From NCBI GenBank assembly GCA_025618425.1, contig CM046844.1, forward strand, positions 2,420,165-2,484,164: DNA of 64,000 nucleotides, read 5' to 3'. The notes below the pieces were generated by a model that was not told the DNA's origin, did not search any database, and was given only the letters and a program-made list of their open reading frames with translations. The first letter of the stretch is position 1. Each line of letters starts with the position of its first letter. Of this stretch, positions 11,284 through 22,803 are shown one piece after another. A program made the position numbers and the translations under genes. This DNA is from Heliocidaris tuberculata (Eukaryota > Echinodermata > Echinoidea > Camarodonta > Echinometridae).

Positions 11284-11890
11284 CAGGGGCGGATCTAGCT
11301 TTTTTCCAAGGAGGGGGTTTGAGGGGCTGAGCTGGGTATTGCGAGGGAGCGTAGAGACCGAGCCCGAGCGAGCGAAGCGAGCGAGGGGGGAGGGTGTGGG
11401 AGGGGGGTATCCCCCCTCCCACAATAGGGAGATTTTTCATTTTTAAGGTTGCTAGCTTGCGATTTTAAGCATACTTGCATGCTCTATTTTTTCTCTTTTT
11501 TGCCCAAATAAATGTTTACTTGGAAGCGAGCGAGGGGGAAGGGTGTGGGAGGGGGGTATCCCCCCTCCCACAGTAGGGAGATTTTTCATTTTTAGGGTTG
11601 CTAGCTTGCGATTTTAAGCATACTTGCATGCTCTATTTTTTCTCTTTTTTGCCCAAATAAATGTTTACTTGGAAGCGAGCGAAGCGAGCGAGGGGGGAGG
11701 GTGTGGGAGGGGGGTATCCCCCTCCCACAGTAGGGAGATTTTTCATTTCTAGGGTTGCTAGCTTGCGATTTTAAGCATACTTGCATGCTCTATTTTTTCT
11801 CTTTTTTGCCCAAATAAATGGTTACTTGGCAGCCCAAGGGGAGGGGGGGGGGGGTTAAACCCCCTAAACCCCCCCGTAGATCCGCCACTG
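11284..11890. mobile_element. hAT-like element with three internal tandem units
   Basis: Ends CAGGGGCGGATCTAGC and TAGATCCGCCACTG are inverted. Inside, a unit of about 150-160 bp is repeated three times (the GGGGTATCCCCC block at about 11403, 11552 and 11711), each followed by the same block ending CCAAATAAATGTTTACTTGG. GAGCGAAGCGAGCGAG runs join the units. I could not find a clean 8-bp duplication. Confidence 0.72.
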
Positions 11891-12013
11891 TACATGTATG
11901 TGTCCAAAATTTGTCATAGCATCATGGAAAAGGAAATCAATCAACCGCCAACAAATTTGTCTGTATAGATTTTGAATGGGAGGACTCTTCTTCCTCACCC
12001 CATGTAGATTAGA

Positions 12014-12121
12014 AAACTATAGGAGAAAGAGAAAGAGAGAGAGAGAGAGGGGGGGTGAGGGAGAGAGAAGGAGGGAGAAAGAGAGAGAGAGAGAGGGGGT
12101 GAGGGAGAGAGAAGGAGGGAG

Positions 12122-12165
<44 letters not shown>

Positions 12166-12170
12166 GTGGC
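12014..12170. repeat. (GA)n-rich low-complexity tract
   Basis: About 150 bp of GAGAGA with GGGGG interruptions. It generates spurious ORFs on both strands. Confidence 0.9.
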
Positions 12171-12235
12171 GAGCGGGGCAAGAGAGAAACTGAAGTAGTG
12201 TGAACTCGGCCTATAGAGAAAATTGGTATAAAGTT

Positions 12236-12462
12236 CAGTGCCGGATTTAGGGGAGGGGGGCAATCCCGGCCCGTGCCCCCCCCCCCCCTTGAAAGAAAAC
12301 AATGCAATGTGCCCCCCTTTTAGAACAGAAAACATTTTGTTGTTGTTGTTGTTGCTTGTCAGAGAATTATTGAGAGAAACTGAACCCAATACCCCCCCCC
12401 CCCGCGCGTCCTTTGGAGGGCTGCGATTTTTTTTTTTTTTTTAATGAGGGGATCCGCCCCTG
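12236..12462. mobile_element. hAT-like MITE with C runs
   Basis: Ends CAGTGCCGGATTTAGGGG and GGATCCGCCCCTG are imperfect inverted repeats. The 8-bp flanks ATAAAGTT (12228-12235) and ATAAAGGT (12463-12470) match at 7 of 8 positions. Interior C runs and a T run resemble the 9594 and 18416 elements. Confidence 0.65.
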
Positions 12463-13015
12463 ATAAAGGTGAAAAATAAATTTCGAGTTTTCTCATTCTT
12501 TTTATGTAACTCTGAAAGAAAAGAAATGTCCACTGAAAATGATTGCTATTAAAATGCTCATACATGTATTCGAAATATGACTAGAAATAGCTGGAAAGTT
12601 TGGATCAAACTTTCATGCCACATTAATTTTTGTATATAGTCCTAAATACCCATTTTTGCATACAGTGCTTGTGATTTTCAGCAAGATTAAGTTAATTTTC
12701 CCATTTTGATCATTCCAAAACCTCAAAGTATAAGCCTACATCCATTCCTATTTAAACATCTACTACAAAACCAACCTTTTCAAACTGCTTCTATGTAGTT
12801 TCTTTAACGATGGTATAACTTGACCGGAACTAAGCTTATTCATTTGATCATTTATTTATTATTTATTGAAGTTTTATTTAAAATACAGGGCGGGTGCCTT
12901 CAGATATAAAAGACTGCTTTACAATAACAAAATACATGAAATACGTGAATTAAAGGGATTAATGTCAATTGAGCCGGACCACAGAATTCCTAAACGTCTT
13001 TAGGAGTTCTATGAG
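12463..13015. other. Intergenic stretch, possible LINE 3' tail
   Basis: AT-rich. At 12840-12960 the sequence CATTTATTTATTATTTATTG followed by TTTATTTAAAATACAG resembles the reverse complement of a LINE 3' end, but no reverse-transcriptase residues are readable. Confidence 0.35.
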
Positions 13016-13039
13016 CAGGGGGGGGGGGGGGGGGGGGGG

Positions 13040-13170
13040 GTTCCATCAAGTGTCTTGTCAGTGATTTTTACCGACAAATTTGCTCTCAGCCAATCAGATA
13101 CCAGGATTTCAGTAGCTTATAACAGTTAATGCAATTTGTCAATGAAGACAAGTTTTATGAAACAGGGCCC
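13040..13170 (-). mobile_element. Decayed MITE of the 49599 family
   Basis: Shares CATCAAGTG, TTGTCAGTGATTTTTACCGA, the CTCAGCCAATCAGAT block and TTATAACAGTTA with 49599-49734 in inverted order. It abuts a 24-bp G run at 13017-13040 and its right arm is eroded. Confidence 0.65.
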
Positions 13171-13454
13171 GGACCCCTATAATGTGACCATTCCTGCATC
13201 ACCCAGGAAAGACAGAGGGCGCTAGACAGGCGCTAGGGCGCTAGCAGACGCTAGAGGCAGAGCCATCTGGCTAGAGGAAGGGAAATCAGCGAAATGTTTT
13301 CAAAGATTTTGACTGTAAATTTAAATTTATTGACATCTCTTTGTTTTCACCTGTAGAGTAGACGGAGAGAGGAAATACGAATTTGTTTCAATGCTTCTTA
13401 TTTTAAGAATCTAATTTTGATTCGCTATATAGCCAAGTCTTCTTTCGTCATAAT

Positions 13455-13600
13455 CATCATCATCATCGTGATCACCATCATCTCTCTCTCTCTCTCTCTT
13501 TCTCACCACTTTCGCCCTTTCTCTCTCACACACTTTCTCACGCTCACTTTCTCCTTTTCTATGCTCCCTACCCTTTCTTTCTTTCCCCTTTCTCCCCACT
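13455..13600. repeat. (ATC)n and (CT)n low-complexity tract
   Basis: A short CATCAT run followed by a CTCTCT run and pyrimidine-rich sequence; ORFs over it are not credible genes. Confidence 0.8.
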
Positions 13601-13922
13601 CCATCTTCTACCAATAATTTATTAAACTCATCGACATTTTTGACAAGATTAGAGATCGCTGGTTTCCCCTTAAATTATTGATTTGACTTTGTAGTTTTAT
13701 TTTCTATTGAAATACATCAAATATAAATATGAACATTAGGACTATTGCTGTGAGAATGGTAAACTTTACAAGTATCAAAGAGAAAAACGAAAATAAACAG
13801 TTTATGAATCTCACAATTTGTTCTGTAATGAGCAAATGCCCCACTTAGAGCATGAGTAATCAAATATTTTCTGTATGGTACATTAAAGTTTACTCAAAAT
13901 TGTAAAGCTCATTCATCTTTAA

Positions 13923-14710
13923 TAAAGTGAAGTCCGGACCAAGGATTTCTTGGTTTTAATAGAAACAGAAAAAATCAGACAAACAGATGAAAAAAGTTGG
14001 AGGTAAATCGGACACCTGTTAAGAAAGTTATGATTTTTTTTTCTCGACATTAAAAAACTAGGGAAACTATGAAAATCACTAGAAAAATTGGCAACTCGGT
14101 GATGACTTTGTGACGTCATTCCCTCACATCTCAATAATTAATTTGTTATATATTAGTAATTCAATTTTTGTCCAAGAATGATTTCTTAATATTTTGAACC
14201 ATGTTATATTTGTAGTAATATGTTTTTGCAAGTATATACAGACTAAATAATTATCTGTACAAATCATGAAAATATGTTTTATAGAATACACTTACACACA
14301 TTAAAAATGAGTGATTATGAGTAAGTATTATTTCATAATCTCAATATTTTTTATTTCATGAAATATTTTTGTGAAGGTGTTTACATGCAAAACATATTAG
14401 TAAAGATATAGCTGAGTTCAAGTGATGTGGAAATCATATTCTTGGACAAAAATTGAGAATTTGCTTAATCAATATAAACAAAATTATTGGCGAGTTGTGA
14501 GGGAATGACGTCACAAATCCATGACCGAGCTACCAATTTGTCTCGTGACTTTGGCTTTCATTGTTCTCCCTCGATTTTCATGTTATTATTTTAAAAAAAA
14601 ATCACTTTCTTATTAGTTCTCCGATTTTCCTCACCCCATCTTTTTTATGTGTATCTGATGTTCTGCTTCGATTTAAAGCCAAGTCATTCCTGGACCGGAC
14701 TCTCCGTTTA
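13923..14710. mobile_element. TTAA-flanked palindromic element with TGACGTCA in both arms
   Basis: Inverted arms of about 220 bp (13923-14140 and 14480-14710) with outer blocks AAGTCCGGACCAAGGA and TCCTGGACCGGACT, and the inner pair TTTTTGTCCAAGAATG and TTCTTGGACAAAAATT. TTAA occurs at 13919-13922 and 14711-14714. Each arm carries GTGACGTCATTCCCTCAC or its complement. No transposase. Confidence 0.75.
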
Positions 14711-14714
14711 TTAA

Positions 14715-15245
14715 AGGTATCATTTCATTTATTTATTTATTTCCATCAATAGTTTAAAAAATACATACAAATACAAATCAGTACAAAATATAAAATTACA
14801 AGATAGAGGAGACAGCAAGAAAAGCAAGGAGCTTTATAAAAAGCTGCCACCTTTGGTATATATATATATAAATAAATACATAAAAATGGGCATATTGGAT
14901 GGATAAAATGTAGATACATGTATAATATGGTCAGTAATATAGGATTTGAAAGAAAAGTTAATCAACCAGGACAAACCCTACACAGACAATGTATGATGCC
15001 AGACAAAGGGCCTAATATTGTTCGAGTAAATATGACTTATAATTGCGTTTGAGTGAGTTTAAAGATGGACTTAACTTTATATCTGGGTGCAATTCATTCC
15101 AGATCTTGGAACCTCTATAAAATACACTTACTAAACCAACATTTGTTCTATTTAGAGATAAATGATAATCTGAAGAACTTCGAGTAAAATAAGAATGGAA
15201 CTGGTTATTGGATTGAAAATGTTTGGCAATCGAAAAGTATCAGCA
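14715..15245 (-). pseudogene. LINE 3' end with reverse-transcriptase C-terminus
   Basis: The complement from about 15230 to 15012 reads KHFQSNNQFHSYFTRSSSDY, then LSLNRTNVGLVSVFYRGSKI and WNELHPDIK, then SLNSLKRNYKSYLLEQY and a stop. The R-G-S-K-I-W-N-x-L-P/H block followed by S-L-x-x-x-K is the conserved C-terminal tail of CR1/L2-like reverse transcriptases. About 300 bp of 3' UTR follow, ending in ATAAATAAATAAATGAAATG at the TTAA of the preceding element. The 5' part is missing. Confidence 0.8.
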
Positions 15246-16765
15246 TCAGTTGTATGATTTTTTTTTTTTAGATTGGATAAATTGCTGAATTTTATTTCCC
15301 TAAAATGTAGTAGTATTTACTATTAATTAGAGGTAAAAAAAAAAATAAAATAAAAAAGTTTTATTCTGACCTAAATCATCTTTAAGTGAACTTTAAGTGA
15401 ATCAACAAAGTTCTACATGTATCTCATAAAATTAAGTCTGAATAACTCTGTTCAGTTCTGATCTTATCATTTTTTTTCATCTTAAAAGGTGTAATATAAT
15501 AATAATTATTGGTGAGCAGGATATAGGTCAGATTTTTCTGCACTAAATATTATTGACGCTGATACTCGTTTGCACATTCGTTTTTACATGCGATTGGTCG
15601 AAAAGTAAGGCAATGAAGAGCAAACTTCAACTTTGTAGATTTTCCGTCCGCTATTCACTCAAATAGAAATATTGTTTTCGTTTATCAAAAACCTAACTAC
15701 GTTGAGAAGTAACTTTTAAATGAAATTTAGCAAATAAAATACTATACAATACAATTTGCTAAGAGATAAGTATATAACTCTGTTATCCCCTTTACATTCC
15801 CATTTTTACGTATTTGACCTATACTACACTGATCCCATCTAGATGGACAAAGGAAAGGTATTAAATTAATGTCTTTGTAATTATATCAATGGACTACAGC
15901 ATATATAACTAATTATCTAATGCACATGACTGTATTATTAACTCATGAATGATTTTTTTTTCTCACTATTTCCTTCCCTGTCCTTACTTTACATTTTAGT
16001 GTCATGACTTATGATTTTGTTATGCTCTAGTATTACCTTCTCTGTACCTACATCTTTTGATTATTCCTTATATTTTTATAGGTAAGCCTCATTTATATAA
16101 TCTATACTATAAGATGACATACATATTTTTTTTGATATATTATGATTCTTTATTTCTTGTTAAATAGGCCTACTACCTAGTTCATAATATTTATGATTTC
16201 ATGCAGATAAAACAAACATACTCAATTTCAAAACTTTGCGTGTCATCTTCTGTAGATATGTTTATACAAAATATGATATCTTTTAGGATACTATCCTAAA
16301 TTGTTGTGATATTACTCTTCATATTTTCCGTTGTATTATATTTGTACTTACTTTCCATTTGACCTCACACATGCACATATTAACACATTTATTTTCACTT
16401 CTTTATCCAATTCTACTCTTACAGGGTCTTCAATTTCAGAAAAACAAAACAAACAAAAACAAACAAACAAATGAAAAAAAAAGAAGAAATTATGTATCAA
16501 GTTTTATTTTTTCCCCTTAAAAAAACACACCCGACAAGCAACCAAATCCAACAACAGAACATAATGTCCTTCCGCAGCTTGAGGACAGAGTAAGCTGTTA
16601 CATTGATAGGTCCTTATGCTATTATGGAGTTTAGGGTGAGCCACTTAGCTCTAATGTACCCTTCATAGTCAGTCCATGCATCGTCAGTGTGTCTACAGAA
16701 TTCGTAAATCCCCATTTTGTTCCTGTGCATCGGACATTCCATTTATGCCGAAAGACTGCTATCTT
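15246..16765. other. AT-rich intergenic stretch
   Basis: No coding region, long inverted repeat or recognised element. Contains A-rich low complexity at 16438-16485. Confidence 0.5.
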
Positions 16766-16840
16766 TAAAGGGGAATTAATCATTCATGAAAATTGGATTG
16801 CGTATAAAGAAGCAACAACAACAAAAACAACAAAAAAAAA

Positions 16841-16865
16841 AGAAGAAGAAGAAGAAGAGGAAGAA

Positions 16866-16900
<35 letters not shown>

Positions 16901-17009
16901 AGAAGAAGAAGAAGAAGAAGAAGAAGAAGAAGAAGAAGAAGAAGAAGAAGAAGAAGAAGAAGAAGAAGAAGAAGAAGAAGAAGAAGAAGAAGAAGAAGAA
17001 GAAGAAGAA
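16841..17009. repeat. (GAA)n trinucleotide microsatellite, about 165 bp
   Basis: Nearly pure AAG/GAA repeat with three early GAGG interruptions. Reads as poly-Glu, poly-Lys or poly-Ser in different frames; not a gene. Pure GAA tracts of this length can form triplex DNA (known property). Confidence 0.95.
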
Positions 17010-17848
17010 AACAACAACTCAGGAAAGCGGAATGTGAAAGTTTCAGAAAAGACGAATAAAGAGTGAGAAATAAGTAAAAAAAACTGAAATCACTAATGAT
17101 AAGGGGAATCTCTTAAATAGTGGCAATGCAGTCATTACGTGTGATTTCATACGTGGCGAAATTCCCCATTGGGCTTGTACAAAAATTATTTAAACATATA
17201 TTGATGTACATTATATCAATGATGTTTAGTAAATACAATACAATACAATGCACAAAATTAATAAGGGTTGAGAAAGGCGATATTTTGAGTTATGTAAAAA
17301 CGGAAAGTTCTCCATGCATGTAATTATGACATCACACATCTTGACCGCATTGCCATGCGAGGATCTCAACTTTCAAAAGTGCACAACTTCCTTATTCCTT
17401 GTGTTTACCTCAAACATTTGTTAATTATGTTTCTCTGATTTTCTTCCATTCTTCCATCCAAGCCAATTACTCATAACGCGTGTTAAATGAATAACGGTTT
17501 TCTATGAATAGCGGTCCTTATGAATAGCGAGCGGACCCCCATTCCCCCTTAAATTCCAACGTTATATGTTTTGTATTATTATTATTACTATGGAATTATT
17601 CTGTAAGAACTTAATGTTATTATTTTGGAGACAAGAATGAATCAGATAATACTATAATCATGTAACACTTCACAAATTACACAATATTCTTCTTCAGGAT
17701 ACACCTCAACGTTCCGTCTGGAACCAAATGAGGAGGAAGGAACCAAACGATCATAAAGGCAAACTCGGGCAAAATAACAGCTCTTGGGAGCGCCAAATCA
17801 AAGATAAAAACCTAAGAATATATGTATACATATTTTTATTTTTACCTT

Positions 17849-17880
17849 TATTTTTGTTCTGCTATAGCAGAACAAAAATA
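17849..17880. repeat. Perfect 32-nt palindrome
   Basis: Arms TATTTTTGTTCTGCTA and TAGCAGAACAAAAATA are exact reverse complements with no loop. No flanking duplication is apparent. Confidence 0.85.
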
Positions 17881-18415
17881 CTCAAAATAAAGATGTCGAT
17901 AAGAAGAAGTCCAGTAGTGCTCTGATTTATTGGCCTGCACAGCAGACCTCTCTCTCTCTCCTGGGTTTTACAAAATATATTCAAATATTATTCAAATTAA
18001 AGTGCAAGTAAACCAATAGAGGAATAGAGAGAGTAGAACAACCAATTGTGAAAGGTGAACCAATGATGAGAAGGATGTGGGATGAATATGAGCAGTGGCG
18101 AATGTTCTGAATACTAATGAAGGATGAACAAAAGAGGCTACACTGTAAAAAAAAAAATTGCCGCTTTTTTTACAGGAATTTCCAGGCAGTCAGGATGCCG
18201 GGAAGGCCCGTTTTTCCACATTTCTTTTTTTTACCGGATTATGTAAATTTACAATAAAGTTATGAAAAATATATGCTGATTTCCGGTAAACCAACAAACT
18301 TGCTGTTGTTTTACAGGAAAAGACTGTAAAACTGAAATAACGGCAACAACTTGTAATGTCAAGCTAGGCTAAAAAACCTATAGTTTTACAGTTACGCGGT
18401 GGAGCCAGTGGCGCA

Positions 18416-18644
18416 AATCCAATTTTAAATTCGGGGGGGGGGGGGGGGGGGGTCACCACATGATTTAACTTTTGTACCTGTCCGAAATGTCTGAAAAATT
18501 TTCCTGACAACCCCCCCCCCAAAAAAAAAAAAAAAGTCATCGCATTTTTGTCTAGTTTTCCATCAAAATTCTCTGACAAGCATAAAAAAAAAAAAAAAAA
18601 AAAAAAGGTTATTCAAAAATGTGCCCCCTGGATTTGCGCCCATG
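18416..18644. mobile_element. hAT-like MITE with homopolymers, copy 2
   Basis: Ends CAGTGGCGCAAATCC and GGATTTGCGCCCATG, inverted relative to the copy at 9594. Flanks GGTGGAGC (18408-18415) and GGTGGAAG (18645-18652) are a slightly decayed 8-bp duplication. G, C and A runs inside. Confidence 0.82.
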
Positions 18645-18652
18645 GGTGGAAG

Positions 18653-19793
18653 TGAAGAAAAGAAAATGGAAATGAGGTCAAGGATATGCACAGATGGATG
18701 AGAAGCACTAACCTCTGCTACTAGTAGTAGTAGAGATCAGTGATGAGAAGGGGGAAATGGAGAAGAAAATATTAACCGCACCTGAGAAATATGAGCACAC
18801 TTTTTCCTTTCTTTTCTTTCCTTTTGCTTTCTTGTCAGAGAAATTAGCAGTACCACAGCATTTTGATGACTTCATTTGATGTTTGTCTTAGAAAATTTTA
18901 TCAATATTTGATTGGTAAACAAATATAAACATTAATTATTTCAACATTGAACTGTTGAAAGTAAAATTTTGAAAAAGAAATAAAATGTATTGACGTTGCA
19001 AGCAATGACGTTGATACATCTTTTTTGTTGTACCGCCCTCCCGCACCAAATCCCACCTTCCCACTGCACGTATTAACACCACCTGCACGAGTTAGCGATC
19101 GAACGTAAGTGTAGGATGTTCATGTATATTGCCGATAAATGGTACCCATTTCGTTCTGGCATGCAGTATACAGTTTTTGACTGGAGCTATTTCTTCCTGA
19201 CCTTGGCCCAAACTGTGGAAAAAGTTTCTGATTGCTGCTGCTTTGGACCACAAATTATATTTTTTTCGGGACTCTGTGAAACTTTACATGTTAGGGATCA
19301 CGGACTTCGCCAGGATTAAAGGATGGATAAGTTAGGGGGTAAGTGAAGAAAAATGTCTATTGAATTTATTGATTTCAGTGGAGTGAATTCATTGCAATGA
19401 ATATGAGTGGGAGGGTGGGATTTTTGAATGGGCGTTTCGGTGGTGGTGGTGGGACGGGGAGTGTCTGGGGCGCTCTGTCTACCGATGCGATAGTCGTCGT
19501 GCTGGCGGCTTTTATTGACTCTTTTTCTGTTCGTAGAAAATAAGACTGGTGTTTACCAACTGCAAATAAGCTAGGTCTATGTTATTGAAGTGAAATACTG
19601 TTAAGTGCTGCTTTAGTTCTTGCTCCTTGCATTGTGTGAAATACATGAACAATTCAGCTACAGTCTTACAGATTAGAATCAGAGGTATGGAGACTGATAT
19701 AGTGATAATGATATGATATTGGTGTCCAATTCGCAATTATTATTATTATTTGTTTAAAAGTGACATGAATTAGAGTATGCATTTTACAGAACA
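18653..19793. other. Intergenic stretch without recognised features
   Basis: Contains a short GGTGGTGGTGG run at 19437-19453 and small ORFs with no recognisable motif. Confidence 0.45.
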
Positions 19794-19797
19794 TTAA

Positions 19798-20168
19798 AGT
19801 GTACCAATCACCTGAAAAAATAATTTGTGTACAGCTAGAAAGTGTAAAATCAACCTCAAAGAACCTTGTCTGGTATTCTATAGGTCAACAGTTAATGAGT
19901 ATGAATTGAAGGAAATAAAGGATAACATGAAAATGCTCGCCCGGAACCGAACTCTGAGTTTGGTTCTGCACGAGCCTTTATCTTGGTGAGCGCGTACGGG
20001 TGCGTCAGGTAGTCTACTCATGAGTTGCTTTTACGCTTATAGAGAGTGTAATTGAAATTGCAATATCTCTTTATGGAATTAATATTTGAAGCCCATATTT
20101 TGAATATAGTATAATGACATGAAACCTCTAACATACAGAGCAAAATTATTTTTGGTGATTGGTACCCT
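19798..20168. mobile_element. TTAA-flanked MITE (AGTGTACCAATCACC ends), copy 1
   Basis: Ends AGTGTACCAATCACC and GGTGATTGGTACCCT are inverted and flanked by TTAA at 19794-19797 and 20169-20172. A second, more decayed copy lies at 59085-59418. Confidence 0.85.
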
Positions 20169-20334
20169 TTAAACCTATAAAAAGGGCATTTTTTATGGGC
20201 AGGTGGTCGTTTTGGTAAAGGTTTGTTTAATTTTCACCGAGAAACACAATGTTCAAGGGAAACCAAAAATGTTACCAGTCACCATAAAACCACCAAAAAA
20301 GTTGCACTGTGTGATTTTAGGTAGAGCTCAATGA

Positions 20335-21544
20335 AGGTGCGTCTCCATCAGCACGAGTTTGCTCAAGCTCGAGATTCTAGCCCGATCAACGCTTCTCGAG
20401 AAAAAAGGTCTGAGGTTGAAAAAAACCCTGTCTCCATCAGCCCGAGTCGAGCGATTCCCACTCGTTCTTGGAATAAACTCGAGCTTCAGAGCATGCGCAC
20501 TTCGAAGATGGAAAATGAATAAATGAAATAAATGAAAAGAAAAGAGCAAATAAGTACATAAGGAAAAGATAAAAACAGAGAAAGAAAGACAAAGAAATAC
20601 ATGAGAACAGAAAGAAGAATCGATGATGGGGAAAACAAAGAAATATATAAGGAGAAAATAGAAGGAAAAACAAAGCAATACATAAGAAATAAATATATAA
20701 TTAAGGAAATATAAAGAGAAGTGGATAGCAAGAGGAACAAAGAAATATGTAAGAATAAAAGAAGAATAAATAATGGGAAAACAAAGAATTATATAAGGAG
20801 AAAAAAAGAAAGAAAAACAAAGAAATACATAAGAAAAAGATAAAAAAGAGAAGGAAAACAAAGAAATACAGAAAGAAAAGAGGATAGCAAGAACAAAGAA
20901 ATACATAAAAATTAAAAGAAGGATTAAAAAAAATGGGAAAACAAAGAAATACATAAGAATAGAAAGAAGAATAACACAGCTCGACATAATGGGGAAAACA
21001 AAGAAACATATAATGATATAAGGAGAAAAAAGAAGGAAAAACAAAGCAATACATAAAGAAATACGCAAGGAAAAAGATAAAATAGAAAGAAAAAACAAAG
21101 AAATACATAAGGAAAAGATAAAAAGAGAGAAGGAAAACAAAGAAAATACATAAAGAAAAGAGGATAGCAAAAAGAACAAAGAAATACATAAGAATAAACA
21201 GAAGAATAAACAATGGGGGAAAAATAGGAGAAAAAGAAAGAAGGAAAAACAAAGAAATACATAAGGAAAAGATAGAAAAAGAGAAGAAAATCAAGAAATA
21301 CGTAAGGAAAATAACACTTCTAGGATTGGTGTCATGAATAAATTAACCCGAGTCAAAACCCGAGTGCATCTTCACCTGCGAATTAGCGGGCTAGTTCGGC
21401 AAATAGCGCACTATTTCACAAAAAAAATAGCCCACTATTTGCGTCTTCATTACAAACTAGCTCGAGCTAGTTCTGATCCGGTTAGTTTCCCCGGATCAGA
21501 ATTAGCGGGCTATTTTGGAAACTCGGGCTGATGAAGACGGGCCT
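20335..21544 (+). mobile_element. TIR element with internal purine-rich satellite, copy 1
   Basis: Ends AGGTGCGTCTCCATCAGC and GCTGATGAAGACGGGCCT are inverted repeats, with subterminal AGCTCGAG/CTCGAGCT and GCGGGCTA motifs. The core (about 20518-21312) is an almost pure purine array of imperfect units of about 40-45 bp built on ACAAAGAAATACATAAGGAA and AGAAAAGATAAAAAGAG. Its complement is open for up to 283 codons of repeated MYFFVFP; no gene is implied. 3-bp flanks TGA/TAA do not match well. Confidence 0.82.
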
Positions 21545-22086
21545 TAAATGTCTTTTGGGTTGGCAAGGTCAAATTTCATTTTTTGATATTTCCTGAAAAG
21601 TGACAGAATATAAACTTTTTTCTAGATAATTTAAAAGTTTGGAACCGCCAAACAATCTACAATTGGTAGTTAGACACTTTTGGGTAGACCTATATTTGTC
21701 TTCTTGATTTTGTTGTATTATTAGTGTTCCTTCTTTATGACCTTGAATAATTGTCTTATTTTAATCTCCCATAACTTCAGAATAGAGAAAGATCTTGTAT
21801 TGATACTTGTCCAACATCATGAGCAGGATATCCTTAATTAGTATGCCAGGTTTTAAGACAATCTGATAATCCCTTTATATAAATATATATTGAGTTCTAG
21901 GCCTCCTTTTGTCACCTTTGCACAATACCATTTAAACTCCGTTTTTCTCACAAGTAACATTTTGTGGGACTGGGCATTGTACTCTTTATTCAGTGGGTTA
22001 GGAACATCCATTGCTAATGAGTTATCATTTTAAAGCTGATAATTTCATCTTTTAGAATCAGCTCTTAACTAAAAAATCATATCTGG

Positions 22087-22803
22087 ACCCGTATTCAATT
22101 CAATACTTAAAGGGACCGAAAAGTCGCCAATCGTGGTGTTTTGGAGCTTGGCCCGGCTCGGGTAATATTCAGGAATCTCTGTACATCTTCGGTAAACGCA
22201 TGAATTGTGTGTATGCAGCACGCATTCGAACGGAGAAAGACGAACTGAAAAACCCAACTGACAAACTACCCCACCCTCTACGGCAATTTTGTTCGCTGCT
22301 CCAAGATTGTTGTTATGCACGGCCTTGTAATAGGGGCAAGTGAATGAAATTGAATGTACATGGATATCGAGCGGTGGCTCCCTTTAAGAGTGAAATATGA
22401 GTAGTTTACTTAGTTTTCGGCAGAGATAAAAATTAAGCAATTTTGGTATTCATTTGAATCTTTTGGCTAAGTATTTTACCCTATGTCTTAGACAGCTCCA
22501 TAGCAGACTTAAGCCAATTACTTGATTGGCAGGTACATGGCTTTCATGTATAGGCGGAGCAGTATAAGCTGTGCACAAGCAAATCATGTACATGTAAGCG
22601 CACATCTACTGTGACGCATTTGTTGCGCATGATTTGGGACAGGATATGTGACGTCACAATGGATATCAGTAAGTATTTTGCCTTAAAGTTGGCTTCCTAA
22701 AGTAAAGTGCTTAAATTTGATCTGAATACAAGTTGAGCCAGTTTACTTAGCTCAGCCAACTGCTAAGTAAAATGCTAACTTAATGATTTTGATTTGAATA
22801 CCG
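22087..22803. mobile_element. MITE with CGTATTCAATTCAAT ends, copy 1 (host of a nested MITE)
   Basis: The left CCCGTATTCAATTCAATA and right TTTGATTTGAATACCG are imperfect inverted ends. Internal blocks (TTTGAATCTTTTGG, AGCAGACTTAA, CTGTGCACAAGCAAAT, TGACGTCA) recur in the same order at 51557-52860. A TTAA MITE is inserted at 22111. Confidence 0.7.
22111..22383. mobile_element. TTAA-flanked MITE (AGGGACCG/GGCTCCCT ends), nested
   Basis: The left AGGGACCGAAAAGTCGCC and right GAGCGGTGGCTCCCT are inverted in their outer bases, flanked by TTAA at 22107-22110 and 22384-22387. It interrupts the 22087 element: the second copy at 51557 continues through this point without it. Confidence 0.72.

Noticed and set aside
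12009..12389. ORFs with repeated SLSLSL or ERERE
   Set aside because: Translation of the (GA)n tract and the adjacent C runs.
12952..13675. Possible TTAA element (AGGGATTAATG ... TTTCCCC)
   Set aside because: The putative ends share only about 5 bp and enclose other recognised repeats in an arrangement that does not support one element.
16689..17066. ORFs with poly-Glu, poly-Lys or poly-Ser
   Set aside because: Produced by the (GAA)n microsatellite; flanking codons show no motif.
18134..18360. Possible MITE starting CACTGTAAAA
   Set aside because: CACTGTAAAA-type ends are common in MITEs, but I could not find a convincing inverted partner or duplication.
20328..21294. Long hydrophobic ORFs on the complement (up to 283 codons, repeated MYFFVFP)
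   Set aside because: They are the pyrimidine complement of the AG-rich satellite. All frames of the array are open because stops are rare in such sequence, and the second element at 37189-38244 behaves the same way.
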